Origin: Methanomethylovorans sp. PtaU1.Bin073
GTDB lineage: Archaea; Halobacteriota; Methanosarcinia; Methanosarcinales; Methanosarcinaceae
NCBI GenBank assembly: GCA_002067265.1
Contig: MVQW01000265.1
Location: 1 to 7,995 of the forward strand
DNA: 7,995 nucleotides
Direction: 5' to 3'
The notes beneath the pieces were generated by a model, which was given only the letters and a program-made list of their open reading frames with translations, ran no database searches and was not told the DNA's origin. Shown one piece after another: positions 1 through 6,072 of the stretch. The position numbers and the translations under genes are program-made. Positions within the stretch are counted from its first letter, which is position 1, and every line of letters begins with the position of its first letter.

Positions 1-99
1 AAACCTGTGGCAATAGCAGTTCTGGTAGACAAGAAAGGCGCTGAACTGATCTCTGATGTGCCTGTAAGGCCATTGGTTCGCATAGTCCGTGTGGACTGA
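1..99 (+). CDS. C-terminal tail of a probable PyrE-like phosphoribosyltransferase (GfcR-type), 5' truncated by window edge
   Basis: Frame 1 is open from the first base and ends in TGA at 97-99, giving 32 residues. The tail reads [11 protein letters not shown], then a short [13 protein letters not shown] end. From memory, this matches the C-terminal strand pattern (hydrophobic strand, DKKG, 'VPV..L..V.RV') of archaeal orotate-phosphoribosyltransferase-like proteins, the family that includes the haloarchaeal sugar-catabolism regulator GfcR. No catalytic PRPP loop is visible because that part lies outside the window. The gene converges on the DHH gene with a 53-bp gap. Identification rests on a short tail, so the family is tentative; that it is the end of a real gene is much surer. 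Confidence 0.55.
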   Translation, partial: KPVAIAVLVDKKGAELISDVPVRPLVRIVRVD

Positions 100-115
100 T
101 CGATCCAATAATAAG

Positions 116-136
116 TAAAATATTCAAAAATAAATG
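116..136 (-). terminator. T-rich probable terminator of the DHH gene
   Basis: Read on the minus strand, the DNA just after the DHH stop codon contains ATTTATTTTTGAATATTTTAC. Archaeal RNA polymerase commonly terminates at U-rich tracts without a hairpin. No strong hairpin is seen here, so the call rests only on base composition and position. Confidence 0.35.
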
Positions 137-152
137 CAGTTGGAAGGGATCT

Positions 153-2276
153 TTATTCCACTTCCGCTGCTCCGATCTTTTCTGCAAGTTTTGCCAGTAC
201 CTGGCTGCGCATTCCTTCTACAAATTTTATACTGCCTACCACAAGGTGTCCTCCACCGTTTACTCCACCACCTTCTATCTCGTCATGAAGTTCTCTGACC
301 ATTTTTGGTATGTTCATCTTAACATATTTTGAACGGATGACAGCAAAGTCAGGGCCATACCCAAGAGTAACAACTGGCTGACCTTCGTATTTCTGACAAA
401 GTCTATCATGGACCTCACCCGATGTTTTTCCAGGTGGAGGGAACGTAAATTTATGAGCGAAGTTCTCCACGTCCAGAACGTTAAGTATAGCACCATTTGG
501 AAGTTTCTGGGCTTTTACATGTGCCATACAGGCTTCAAGTTGTTCGTTGATCATACCGTTGGCTTGCTCGCAGAACAGGCTGACAAGTTTCTTATGGGTG
601 TTATGGTCTCCCATCTCAAGTATATCATCAATTATTCCTTTTCCACTGCTGAATTTGAGCCAATATGCAGCATAGTCTAATGATAGTGCCATATCTTTCA
701 GGTCTTGTAACGAATATCTGTCAGATACAAGCTTTATGTAATCCCTTGCTTCTTCCGAATCCGCACGGTCACCCACTCCTGCAACAGCAGGAAGGTGTAG
801 GATCTCTTTCTCAACATCCGGGTTTATCATGCGGGCAACTTCAGTGCAGAGCATACCTGCAGTGATACTGTAATCTCCTCCCACATGTGCTGGATTGACG
901 TGAGCTTTAAGGAACTCGTCAACTTCCTTATCTGGATGGTGATGATCCACCACTACCATATCTATATTGTATACCTTTGCTATTCTGAAAGAAGGCAGGT
1001 CCTCTAGGGTGGATCCATTGTCCACGCTCACTACAAGAGGCATTTTTTGCCCGTGCCTGACAGCATCTTCCAGAGCAAAGGATAAGTCTCTGGTCACATC
1101 TGTCAATTCGTAGAACGGAGCCTTTGAAGGAGCTCTTTTGTAGAAATAATATTCTCCATCTGATCCATTCACTTCTTTTATGAGAGGCAGGATAGCCCTC
1201 TCAATGGCAACTGCTGCAGTCATACCATCTGCATCGGCATGGTGTCTCAGTAGAATGGGTTTGGACTTGATGACAGCTTTACGTATCTCCTTTGCGACAG
1301 CTTTCATGGCCGGCCTGAGCTTTTCCAGTATGTCGCTCTTAACCAGGAACTCAATCTCATGTGGTTCAGCCCTGCTGTCAATTGCATTTTCTATGCGTGT
1401 TCTTATAGCAGTTTCCTTTTCTCCGATCAGCCGTTTCATACTGCGGACTTCAAGCTGAACGTTCTCTCCTCTAAGCTGTACTTCTCCGGTAACAGATACT
1501 ATCATATCAGCATCTATGTGAGGATATGCTCTCTCTCCAGCACTTTCAAAGGCTGCAGCAGATATCTGGCCGGTCTCGTCATCAATGGTAAATATGGTAG
1601 GACCTGCTGTTTGTTTTACCTGTATTACCTCTCCATGGACCCTTACTGTCTTGCCTACGTTTTCAGAGAGTTTGGAGGAGTTAAGCTCTGGAAGCTCTTT
1701 TTCAAGTTCCACGGTTTGATATGTGCTGATATTCCTGGGCAGTAGGTCCAATTTGTTATTGTTCCTTATTTCCTTCACACTAATCACAAGGCTGTCTCCG
1801 ATCTTTGGAGTTTCCTTTATATTGCTCGAATGAATAAGCCCTCTCAGTTTTGAATTGATATCTACAAAAGTCCCAAATGTAACGTTGCTGTTGACAACAC
1901 AATGATATAGCTTTCCGATCTCTATCTCGTCTATAGTGCAAGAATCATCAAGCTTGTAAACTACCTGTTTCTTGCTGCAGCTTTCACACACTTCTTCTCC
2001 ATCTACAAGCTTGTCTATGGGTGAACCGCATGTTTTACAAGAGTATAGGACGCCTTTTCCTTTACATGCCTTGCAAGCATCTTTTTCTTCTATCTCTCCG
2101 GTTCCACCGCATTTTAGACACGCTGAGCCACTACTAAGGAAATTTGAAACATCTTTTTCAGAGAGTTTCATAAAGTCTATTGATTTGGATTTCCCGCTTC
2201 CTTTACATTCCGGGCATTTCTTCGAGGAGGTAACAATGTATCCCTTTGCCTCGCACTCTGGACATCTTTCACTCAT
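153..2276 (-). CDS. Archaea-specific RecJ-like DHH phosphoesterase with DnaJ-type zinc finger, S1 and OB-fold domains
   Basis: This 707-residue protein is a predicted single-strand nuclease or phosphodiesterase of the DHH superfamily and matches the description of COG1107. Residues 1-75 hold four DnaJ-like C-x-x-C-x-x-x-G repeats (Cys5/8, 21/24, 53/56, 68/71). A separate zinc ribbon follows (Cys80/83 and 97/100). An S1-like domain lies at about 118-176 and an OB fold of the tRNA-anticodon type at about 205-285. The DHH catalytic core shows HADADG at 346-351, VDN at 418-420, GDR at 502-504 and DHHHPD at 444-449. The C-terminal DHHA1-like domain carries a GGGH motif at 674-677. All metal-binding motifs are intact, so it should be an active manganese-type phosphoesterase. 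An upstream ATG at 2394-2396 would add 40 residues, but these do not look like the family and would span the probable promoter; the ATG at 2274-2276 opens directly onto the first zinc repeat. No strong ribosome binding site is seen. The biological substrate is unknown; a role in DNA repair or RNA turnover is inferred from the fold. Confidence 0.93.
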   Translation of the reverse strand: MSERCPECEAKGYIVTSSKKCPECKGSGKSKSIDFMKLSEKDVSNFLSSGSACLKCGGTGEIEEKDACKACKGKGVLYSCKTCGSPIDKLVDGEEVCESCSKKQVVYKLDDSCTIDEIEIGKLYHCVVNSNVTFGTFVDINSKLRGLIHSSNIKETPKIGDSLVISVKEIRNNNKLDLLPRNISTYQTVELEKELPELNSSKLSENVGKTVRVHGEVIQVKQTAGPTIFTIDDETGQISAAAFESAGERAYPHIDADMIVSVTGEVQLRGENVQLEVRSMKRLIGEKETAIRTRIENAIDSRAEPHEIEFLVKSDILEKLRPAMKAVAKEIRKAVIKSKPILLRHHADADGMTAAVAIERAILPLIKEVNGSDGEYYFYKRAPSKAPFYELTDVTRDLSFALEDAVRHGQKMPLVVSVDNGSTLEDLPSFRIAKVYNIDMVVVDHHHPDKEVDEFLKAHVNPAHVGGDYSITAGMLCTEVARMINPDVEKEILHLPAVAGVGDRADSEEARDYIKLVSDRYSLQDLKDMALSLDYAAYWLKFSSGKGIIDDILEMGDHNTHKKLVSLFCEQANGMINEQLEACMAHVKAQKLPNGAILNVLDVENFAHKFTFPPPGKTSGEVHDRLCQKYEGQPVVTLGYGPDFAVIRSKYVKMNIPKMVRELHDEIEGGGVNGGGHLVVGSIKFVEGMRSQVLAKLAEKIGAAEVE

Positions 2277-2327
2277 TTTATCATGCCTTAAATGTAATAT
2301 GTGGGATTTATGTCTTTGGTCTCCAGC

Positions 2328-2341
2328 CGTATAAAGTATGT
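2328..2341 (-). promoter_or_regulatory. Probable TATA box of the DHH gene
   Basis: On the minus strand the sequence CATACTTTATAC contains TTTATA at 2330-2335, about 55 bases upstream of the chosen ATG. Transcription would start near 2308 and leave a leader of about 30 bases. This placement is one reason to reject the longer 40-residue N-terminal extension. A perfect inverted repeat lies just upstream at 2352-2370. Confidence 0.5.
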
Positions 2342-2351
2342 CAAAAATCGA

Positions 2352-2370
2352 TATCAAGCTACACTTGATA
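2352..2370. repeat. Perfect inverted repeat TATCAAG-N5-CTTGATA, candidate operator
   Basis: Two 7-base half-sites in perfect inversion are separated by CTACA, with half-site centres 12 bases apart, roughly one helical turn. The element lies about 17 bases upstream of the DHH TATA box, where a dimeric helix-turn-helix regulator could bind. The repeat is read directly; the regulatory role is inferred. Confidence 0.5.
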
Positions 2371-2445
2371 CAATTTGAGCTAGTTTGTAATTTCACACAA
2401 CAAAATCAATCAGATTAATAAACCATAAAATCCTCTTATTACTTG

Positions 2446-2518
2446 TTGGGTCTGAAATAAAAGGAAAATGTTTGCTTTCATGCTCTATACATCCCCTCGA
2501 AAAACGGTTCGGACCCAA
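2446..2518. repeat. Widely spaced inverted repeat, TTGGGTCTGAA / TTCGGACCCAA
   Basis: The left arm is 2446-2456 and the right arm 2508-2518, with a 51-base loop. Ten of 11 positions pair by Watson-Crick rules; the odd position is T-G, which would be a U-G wobble in a plus-strand RNA but an A-C mismatch in a minus-strand RNA. T-rich DNA follows within about 20 bases (TTTTATCT). It could be a small plus-strand RNA or a protein-binding region, or it could be chance. Confidence 0.35.
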
Positions 2519-2575
2519 ACTCCTTTCTACCATTTTATCTACAACCAGCATTAAGTTTTTAATATGTAGAAACCC

Positions 2576-2590
2576 TTTATTTATATACAA
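2576..2590 (+). promoter_or_regulatory. Probable TATA box of the stomatin-NfeD operon
   Basis: TTTATATA at 2580-2587 is a close match to the archaeal TATA consensus. It would place the transcription start near 2610-2613, giving a very short leader that just includes the GGAGGT site. If the leader is longer, the T/A-rich run at 2555-2566 is an alternative TATA element. Confidence 0.55.
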
Positions 2591-2612
2591 TCAGTAATTC
2601 ACTGTTTGAAAG

Positions 2613-2618
2613 GGAGGT
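2613..2618 (+). promoter_or_regulatory. Strong Shine-Dalgarno site of the stomatin gene
   Basis: GGAGGT lies 3 bases before the ATG at 2622-2624 and is complementary to the CACCUCC end of archaeal 16S rRNA. It fixes the start codon. This is the strongest ribosome binding site in the window. Confidence 0.8.
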
Positions 2619-2621
2619 ACT

Positions 2622-3392
2622 ATGGCTTTATTTGATGTTCTTTTTCCTTTAATTATCATTGCAATCTTTATTTTATCAAAAGCGATCAAGATCGTAAATG
2701 AGTATGAACGTGTTGTTATTTTTCGTTTAGGGCGGCTAAGTGGTGTCAAAGGTCCGGGTCTGTTTCTTATAATCCCTATCATAGATACAGTTGTGAAAAT
2801 AGATTTACGTGTGGTTACCATTGATGTTCCTAAGCAGAATGTGATCACCAAGGATAACGTAACAGTAGATGTAGATGCTGTGGTCTATTATAAGGTAGTG
2901 GAACCATCTTCTGCTGTCAATGAAGTGGAAAATTACAGGTACGCCACTTCAACTTTGTCTCAGACCACATTACGTGATGTGATAGGTCAGATAGAACTTG
3001 ATGAACTTCTTTCTAACAGGGAGGAGATCAATAAGGATATTCAGGACATGCTTGATGTATCTACTGATCCTTGGGGTATCAAGGTTACAGGAGTTACTCT
3101 TAGAGATGTGAAAATAGATGATACAATGCTGCGTGCCATTGCAAAACAAGCTGAAGCAGAGCGTGAGAAGCGTGCACGTATCATTCTTTCAGAGGGCGAG
3201 TTCATAGCTGCTGAAAAGATGAAAGAAGCTGCAAAAATGTATCAGGAAATGCCTGCAAGTCTTAAACTGCGTGAACTGCAGACCATTGCTGAGGTTGCAA
3301 GGGAAAAGAACCTGATAGTGATCTCCAGTTCTACAGAAATGGGAGAGATCGCAGCTATGTCAAAAGCATTCAGTGAAAAGAACAAGAGCTGA
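2622..3392 (+). CDS. SPFH/stomatin-family membrane protein (slipin)
   Basis: This 256-residue protein is a prokaryotic stomatin. It is anchored by one hydrophobic segment at about residues 5-19, and its SPFH (prohibitin homology) domain spans about 22-175. Family hallmarks are NEYERVVIFRLGR at 26-38, GPGL at 44-47, the DVP strand at 68-70 and the TLRDVIGQ-ELDELLSNRE stretch at 116-134. An alanine- and glutamate-rich helix at about 172-206 (KQAEAEREKRARI) probably forms a coiled coil for oligomer rings. A short C-terminal hydrophobic stretch, LIVIS at 231-235, matches in position the segment of Pyrococcus p-stomatin (PH1511) that is cut by its NfeD partner. The NfeD gene starts 13 bases downstream, so the two are surely cotranscribed. 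Length is normal for the family. The cellular function of such pairs in archaea is not established; membrane quality control or microdomain scaffolding is the usual proposal. Confidence 0.95.
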   Translation: MALFDVLFPLIIIAIFILSKAIKIVNEYERVVIFRLGRLSGVKGPGLFLIIPIIDTVVKIDLRVVTIDVPKQNVITKDNVTVDVDAVVYYKVVEPSSAVNEVENYRYATSTLSQTTLRDVIGQIELDELLSNREEINKDIQDMLDVSTDPWGIKVTGVTLRDVKIDDTMLRAIAKQAEAEREKRARIILSEGEFIAAEKMKEAAKMYQEMPASLKLRELQTIAEVAREKNLIVISSSTEMGEIAAMSKAFSEKNKS

Positions 3393-3397
3393 AGGAA
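3392..3397 (+). promoter_or_regulatory. Ribosome binding site supporting the NfeD ATG start
   Basis: AAGGAAA begins right at the stomatin stop codon and ends a few bases before the ATG at 3406-3408. A GTG start at 3373 is also in frame but lies inside the stomatin gene without an evident site, and would put 11 charged residues before the signal peptide. Confidence 0.5.
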
Positions 3398-3405
3398 AGA
3401 TTGGG

Positions 3406-4716
3406 ATGCTATCCAGGTTTGGGATCTCTTTTTTACTTTTTTTATTTTTGTTGTGCTGCATACCCGGTGCCTGTGCGGAACAGGTATTGGTATTGCAGAT
3501 AGAGGATTCCATAACTCCTGCATCAGATGATATTTTGGCTGATGCTATTGCTTTTGCCGAAGAAGGTGATTATGAGGCTTTGGTGATAACTCTCAACACT
3601 CCTGGCGGTGTAGTGGATGCGACTCTTAATATGATGGAACAAATAGCTAACACCGATGTGCCTGTGATCGGCTATGTGTATCCGGAAGGTACCAAGTCGT
3701 GGTCTGCTGGTACTCTTCTCCTTATTAGCACGGATGTGGCGGCGATGTCTCCTTTTACAGTTATAGGCTCGGCTCAGCCTGTCACAATGACTCCTTCAGG
3801 TTCAGAACCCATAAATGATTCCAAGGTAGTGAACGCTCTAGTTGCAACAGCACAGGAAAATGCCCGCAAATACGGACGTAATGAAACTGCTGCAGGATTA
3901 TTCATTACTGAAAATCTCAATTTAAATCCTGAAAAGGCTCTGGAATATGGAGTAATAGAATACGTAGCTTCAGATCTCAATGATCTGCTGGGTCAGGTCG
4001 ACGGACAGGTGGTCAAGGGGCGGGAACTCAAGACCATTGGGGCAGATATAGTGTTCTATGAACCATCCCTGAAACTTTCTTTCCTAGATATTATCTCAGA
4101 TCCTGTCATTTCCTCTTTGTTACTGTTGCTTGGAGTGTATGGCTTAATATTAGGTCTCTCCCATCCCGGGATCGGTGGAGAGGTATTTGGTCTTATATCT
4201 ATATCCTTAGGGCTTGTAGGCACGGGTTTCGATGTTAATATTGCATCAATATTCCTCATACTGGTTGGTGTTGCATTGATCATAATAGAGTTCCAATCTC
4301 CGGGCTTTGGAGTATTTGGGATTGCAGGGCTTGTGTGCATAGTTGCGGGAAGTATACTGCTTGCACCCACAGATTACCCGCGAAATTATACGCCAGCTGA
4401 ATTCCAGCAGACTATCTTACTTTCTGTTGTAGCTCCAACCATTGCTATTGGTGCTTTTTTGTTGTTTGTTCTCTATAAGGTAGCGATTGTGCGTCACTCC
4501 AAACCTAAATTCGGTGAGCTTATAGGTGATATTGCTGTTGCACAGGCCTCTTTTGGACCCGGAGAAATTGGATATGTGAGGCACAAAAGCGAAAACTGGA
4601 AAGCACGTTCCGAGGAAGTTGTCAAAAAAGGAGATAAGGTGGAGATTCTGGAAAAGGATGGAACAGTTTTGATCGTAAAAAAGATTGATGAAATACAACG
4701 TCTTTCAGAAAAATGA
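3406..4716 (+). CDS. Membrane-bound NfeD/STOPP serine protease, partner of stomatin
   Basis: This 436-residue full-length NfeD protein resembles Pyrococcus PH1510. Residues 1-24 are a signal peptide with a hydrophobic run and an A-x-A site (ACA before EQ). Residues about 25-215 form a ClpP-like extracytoplasmic protease domain. It shows TPGG at 65-68, the nucleophile Ser100 in SWSAGT (98-103) and the general base Lys140 in DSKVVNAL (138-145), equivalent to Ser97 and Lys138 of PH1510. NGR-like YGRNE lies at 156-160, and the EKALEYGVIEYVA segment at 176-188 is typical of the family. About five membrane segments follow (roughly 232-254, 257-273, 279-297, 301-320, 336-358). A soluble C-terminal NfeD OB domain occupies about 370-428. 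The Ser-Lys dyad is intact, so the enzyme should be active. Its expected substrate is the C-terminal hydrophobic stretch of the upstream stomatin. Confidence 0.94.
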   Translation: MLSRFGISFLLFLFLLCCIPGACAEQVLVLQIEDSITPASDDILADAIAFAEEGDYEALVITLNTPGGVVDATLNMMEQIANTDVPVIGYVYPEGTKSWSAGTLLLISTDVAAMSPFTVIGSAQPVTMTPSGSEPINDSKVVNALVATAQENARKYGRNETAAGLFITENLNLNPEKALEYGVIEYVASDLNDLLGQVDGQVVKGRELKTIGADIVFYEPSLKLSFLDIISDPVISSLLLLLGVYGLILGLSHPGIGGEVFGLISISLGLVGTGFDVNIASIFLILVGVALIIIEFQSPGFGVFGIAGLVCIVAGSILLAPTDYPRNYTPAEFQQTILLSVVAPTIAIGAFLLFVLYKVAIVRHSKPKFGELIGDIAVAQASFGPGEIGYVRHKSENWKARSEEVVKKGDKVEILEKDGTVLIVKKIDEIQRLSEK

Positions 4717-4741
4717 TCTGCTTTTCTTTTTCAAGCAGATC
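4715..4741. terminator. Bidirectional hairpin terminator spanning both convergent stop codons
   Basis: GATCTGCTT (4715-4723) and AAGCAGATC (4733-4741) form a perfect 9-bp stem with a 9-base loop. The NfeD stop TGA (4714-4716) and the minus-strand stop TGA (4731-4733) both touch the hairpin. The plus strand continues with CTTTCTT and the minus strand with ATTTTTC, so each direction has a U-rich tail. Only 14 bases separate the two stop codons. Confidence 0.75.
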
Positions 4742-6059
4742 CTTTCTTAATCGTTTCTATTACCCTGCGCTTTTTCTCAATTGCGTTCTCAGCTGCCCTG
4801 TCAATTGCATTTTTCATTTCAATGAAATCTCGTGGCTCCTCTTCTCCTATCATTTTCTTGATAGGAGTATATGCAGATTCTCTGAAACGGGGTGTGAAAT
4901 CCCTTATCTCTCCGTTAATTCTGATCTCTGAGCCAGCTCCTTTCTCCACACGTCCAATGATGTCTATAGCAACACCTGCTCCTTTCACAGCTTGCATGAT
5001 ATCCTGGGCAGACTCCTGTGGAGCAATAATAAGCAGTGCATCCAGAGAGACTCCCAGATAATCGATCTTGAGGGTTTCGAGCATGTTAAGCACAACTGGA
5101 TTGACCAATGCTCTCATTTTTTCTTCTTCAAAGACCAGTTTTACACCAGCTGTCTTTGATATCTCTTTTGCATCGCCACGGATACCACCGTTTGTGACAT
5201 CAGTCATGGCATGAATGTGTGGCAACAGGCCGGAACCAATGAGAGCTTCACATGCTTCCAGGAATTTTACATTCATGGTCTCGCTGACAACATGGTGCAT
5301 GTTGTAGTACAGGGCCGTAGTAGAAACAGTCCCTCCTCCTGCACCCTCGGTCATGAGGATCACATCTCCAACGCGTGTCTGGTTTCGGGCTGTAAGGTCT
5401 GATGTCGTTCCCACAGCACCCACACCGCCTGTCATGCGTTCCCCGATAACCATATCGCCACCTATGCGAAGTGTGCTGCCTGTGATAAGGGGTATGCCGG
5501 TAAGTTCAGATACTGTTGTGATGCCTGCGATATGATCGAAGATCTTCGCTACATCCCCGTCATCCGCTACATGAATATCTGAGAGCAGAGCAATAGGCCG
5601 GGCTCCCATCACATACACGTCCCGCAGTGAAGCTCTTGCCACATGGAAACCGGCAAGAAATGGGAAATCGCTAAGCCGTGAGTGTATTCCGTCTATGGTG
5701 ACTATTATGTATTTGTCTGTGCCATTACCTAAGACCACGCCGGAATCATCAAGCTGTGCACTGTCAACTACCGCTCCTGTTTTTCCAATTACTTCTGCTA
5801 TTTTCTCGTGTGTGTAAAAGTCGCCTGTGCCTCTTGAACCTACGCCGAACTCACCCATGGTGACTCCAGATATGGTAGGTTCCAGAATGTCACCTTTCAC
5901 ATTCAGCGTGTTTTGAGCTTCAACAATTGTTGCCTGCGCAAGCTTACGTGCATGCTGAGGTGTGGTCCTTTTTATTTCCAGGATTCTTGCTGTTAGTTTA
6001 TCCTCAAGTTCGGTGTCATTGGCACGTAGGCCTCTTTTTGCATATCCTTCGATATCCAT
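4731..6059 (-). CDS. AIR synthase-related (PurM/HypE-fold) protein of unknown substrate
   Basis: The 442-residue product belongs to the PurM-like ATP-binding superfamily (PurM, PurL, ThiL, SelD, HypE), most likely the archaeal 'AIR synthase-related/HypE-like' group. A helical N-terminal extension of about 60 residues precedes a glycine-rich segment (GEFGVGSRGTGDF at 69-81). The first domain includes a metal/phosphate-binding strand (IIVTIDGIHSR, 118-128) and the VMGARP-ALLSDIHVADDGD segment at 150-169. ERMTGGVGAVG follows at 207-217. The second domain starts near GDVILMTEGAGGG (231-243) and carries MTDVTNGGIRGD at 285-296, comparable to the D-x-T-x-G-G-L motif of HypE and SelD. The last 30 residues are a charged helix ending in KKGSA; the C-terminal cysteine that canonical HypE uses to carry carbamoyl/cyanide is absent, so HypE function is unlikely. 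It is also longer than methanogenesis marker protein 2 (about 320 residues, from memory). The gene is the second in an operon with hisH. The true reaction is unknown. Confidence 0.85.
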   Translation of the reverse strand: MDIEGYAKRGLRANDTELEDKLTARILEIKRTTPQHARKLAQATIVEAQNTLNVKGDILEPTISGVTMGEFGVGSRGTGDFYTHEKIAEVIGKTGAVVDSAQLDDSGVVLGNGTDKYIIVTIDGIHSRLSDFPFLAGFHVARASLRDVYVMGARPIALLSDIHVADDGDVAKIFDHIAGITTVSELTGIPLITGSTLRIGGDMVIGERMTGGVGAVGTTSDLTARNQTRVGDVILMTEGAGGGTVSTTALYYNMHHVVSETMNVKFLEACEALIGSGLLPHIHAMTDVTNGGIRGDAKEISKTAGVKLVFEEEKMRALVNPVVLNMLETLKIDYLGVSLDALLIIAPQESAQDIMQAVKGAGVAIDIIGRVEKGAGSEIRINGEIRDFTPRFRESAYTPIKKMIGEEEPRDFIEMKNAIDRAAENAIEKKRRVIETIKKGSA

Positions 6060-6064
6060 GTTTT

Positions 6065-6072
6065 TTTCCTCA
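6065..6072 (-). promoter_or_regulatory. Ribosome binding site overlapping the hisH stop codon
   Basis: On the minus strand TGAGGAAA starts with the TGA stop of hisH (6070-6072) and provides GAGGA about 8 bases before the ATG of the PurM-like gene (6057-6059). The 10-base gap and the shared bases imply translational coupling of the two genes. Confidence 0.6.

Larger units (their letters stand above)
2277..2621. other. Long divergent intergenic region between the DHH gene and the stomatin operon
   Basis: This 345-bp stretch has no convincing gene. It contains the two outward-facing promoters, a perfect 7-bp inverted repeat (2352-2370), an 11-bp near-perfect inverted repeat with a long loop (2446-2518), and AT-rich DNA. 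A 65-codon minus-strand frame at 2393-2590 exists but has no family resemblance and no ribosome binding site. The length is more than the promoters alone appear to need. Confidence 0.7.

Noticed and set aside
102..151. Possible stem GATCC / GGATC between the first gene and the DHH gene
   Set aside because: Only 5 bp with a long loop and no supporting tail; likely chance.
2277..2396. 40-residue N-terminal extension of the DHH protein from ATG 2396
   Set aside because: The extension is not family-like, has no ribosome binding site, and would run through the predicted TATA box; the inner ATG opens directly onto the first zinc repeat.
2393..2590. 65-codon minus-strand open frame in the divergent intergenic region
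   Set aside because: No ribosome binding site, no domain pattern, and it runs across the stomatin promoter; probably chance in AT-rich DNA.
3373..3405. GTG start adding 11 residues to NfeD
   Set aside because: It overlaps the stomatin gene and puts charged residues before a textbook signal peptide; the ATG at 3406 has an AAGGA site.
4056..4370. 104-codon minus-strand frame inside NfeD
   Set aside because: Antisense shadow of a well-supported gene, with low-complexity Pro/Ser/Thr composition caused by the membrane-segment codons on the other strand.
4731..6059. Reading the PurM-like gene as hypE or as methanogenesis marker protein 2
   Set aside because: It lacks the HypE C-terminal Cys and is over 100 residues longer than marker protein 2, so only the superfamily is called.
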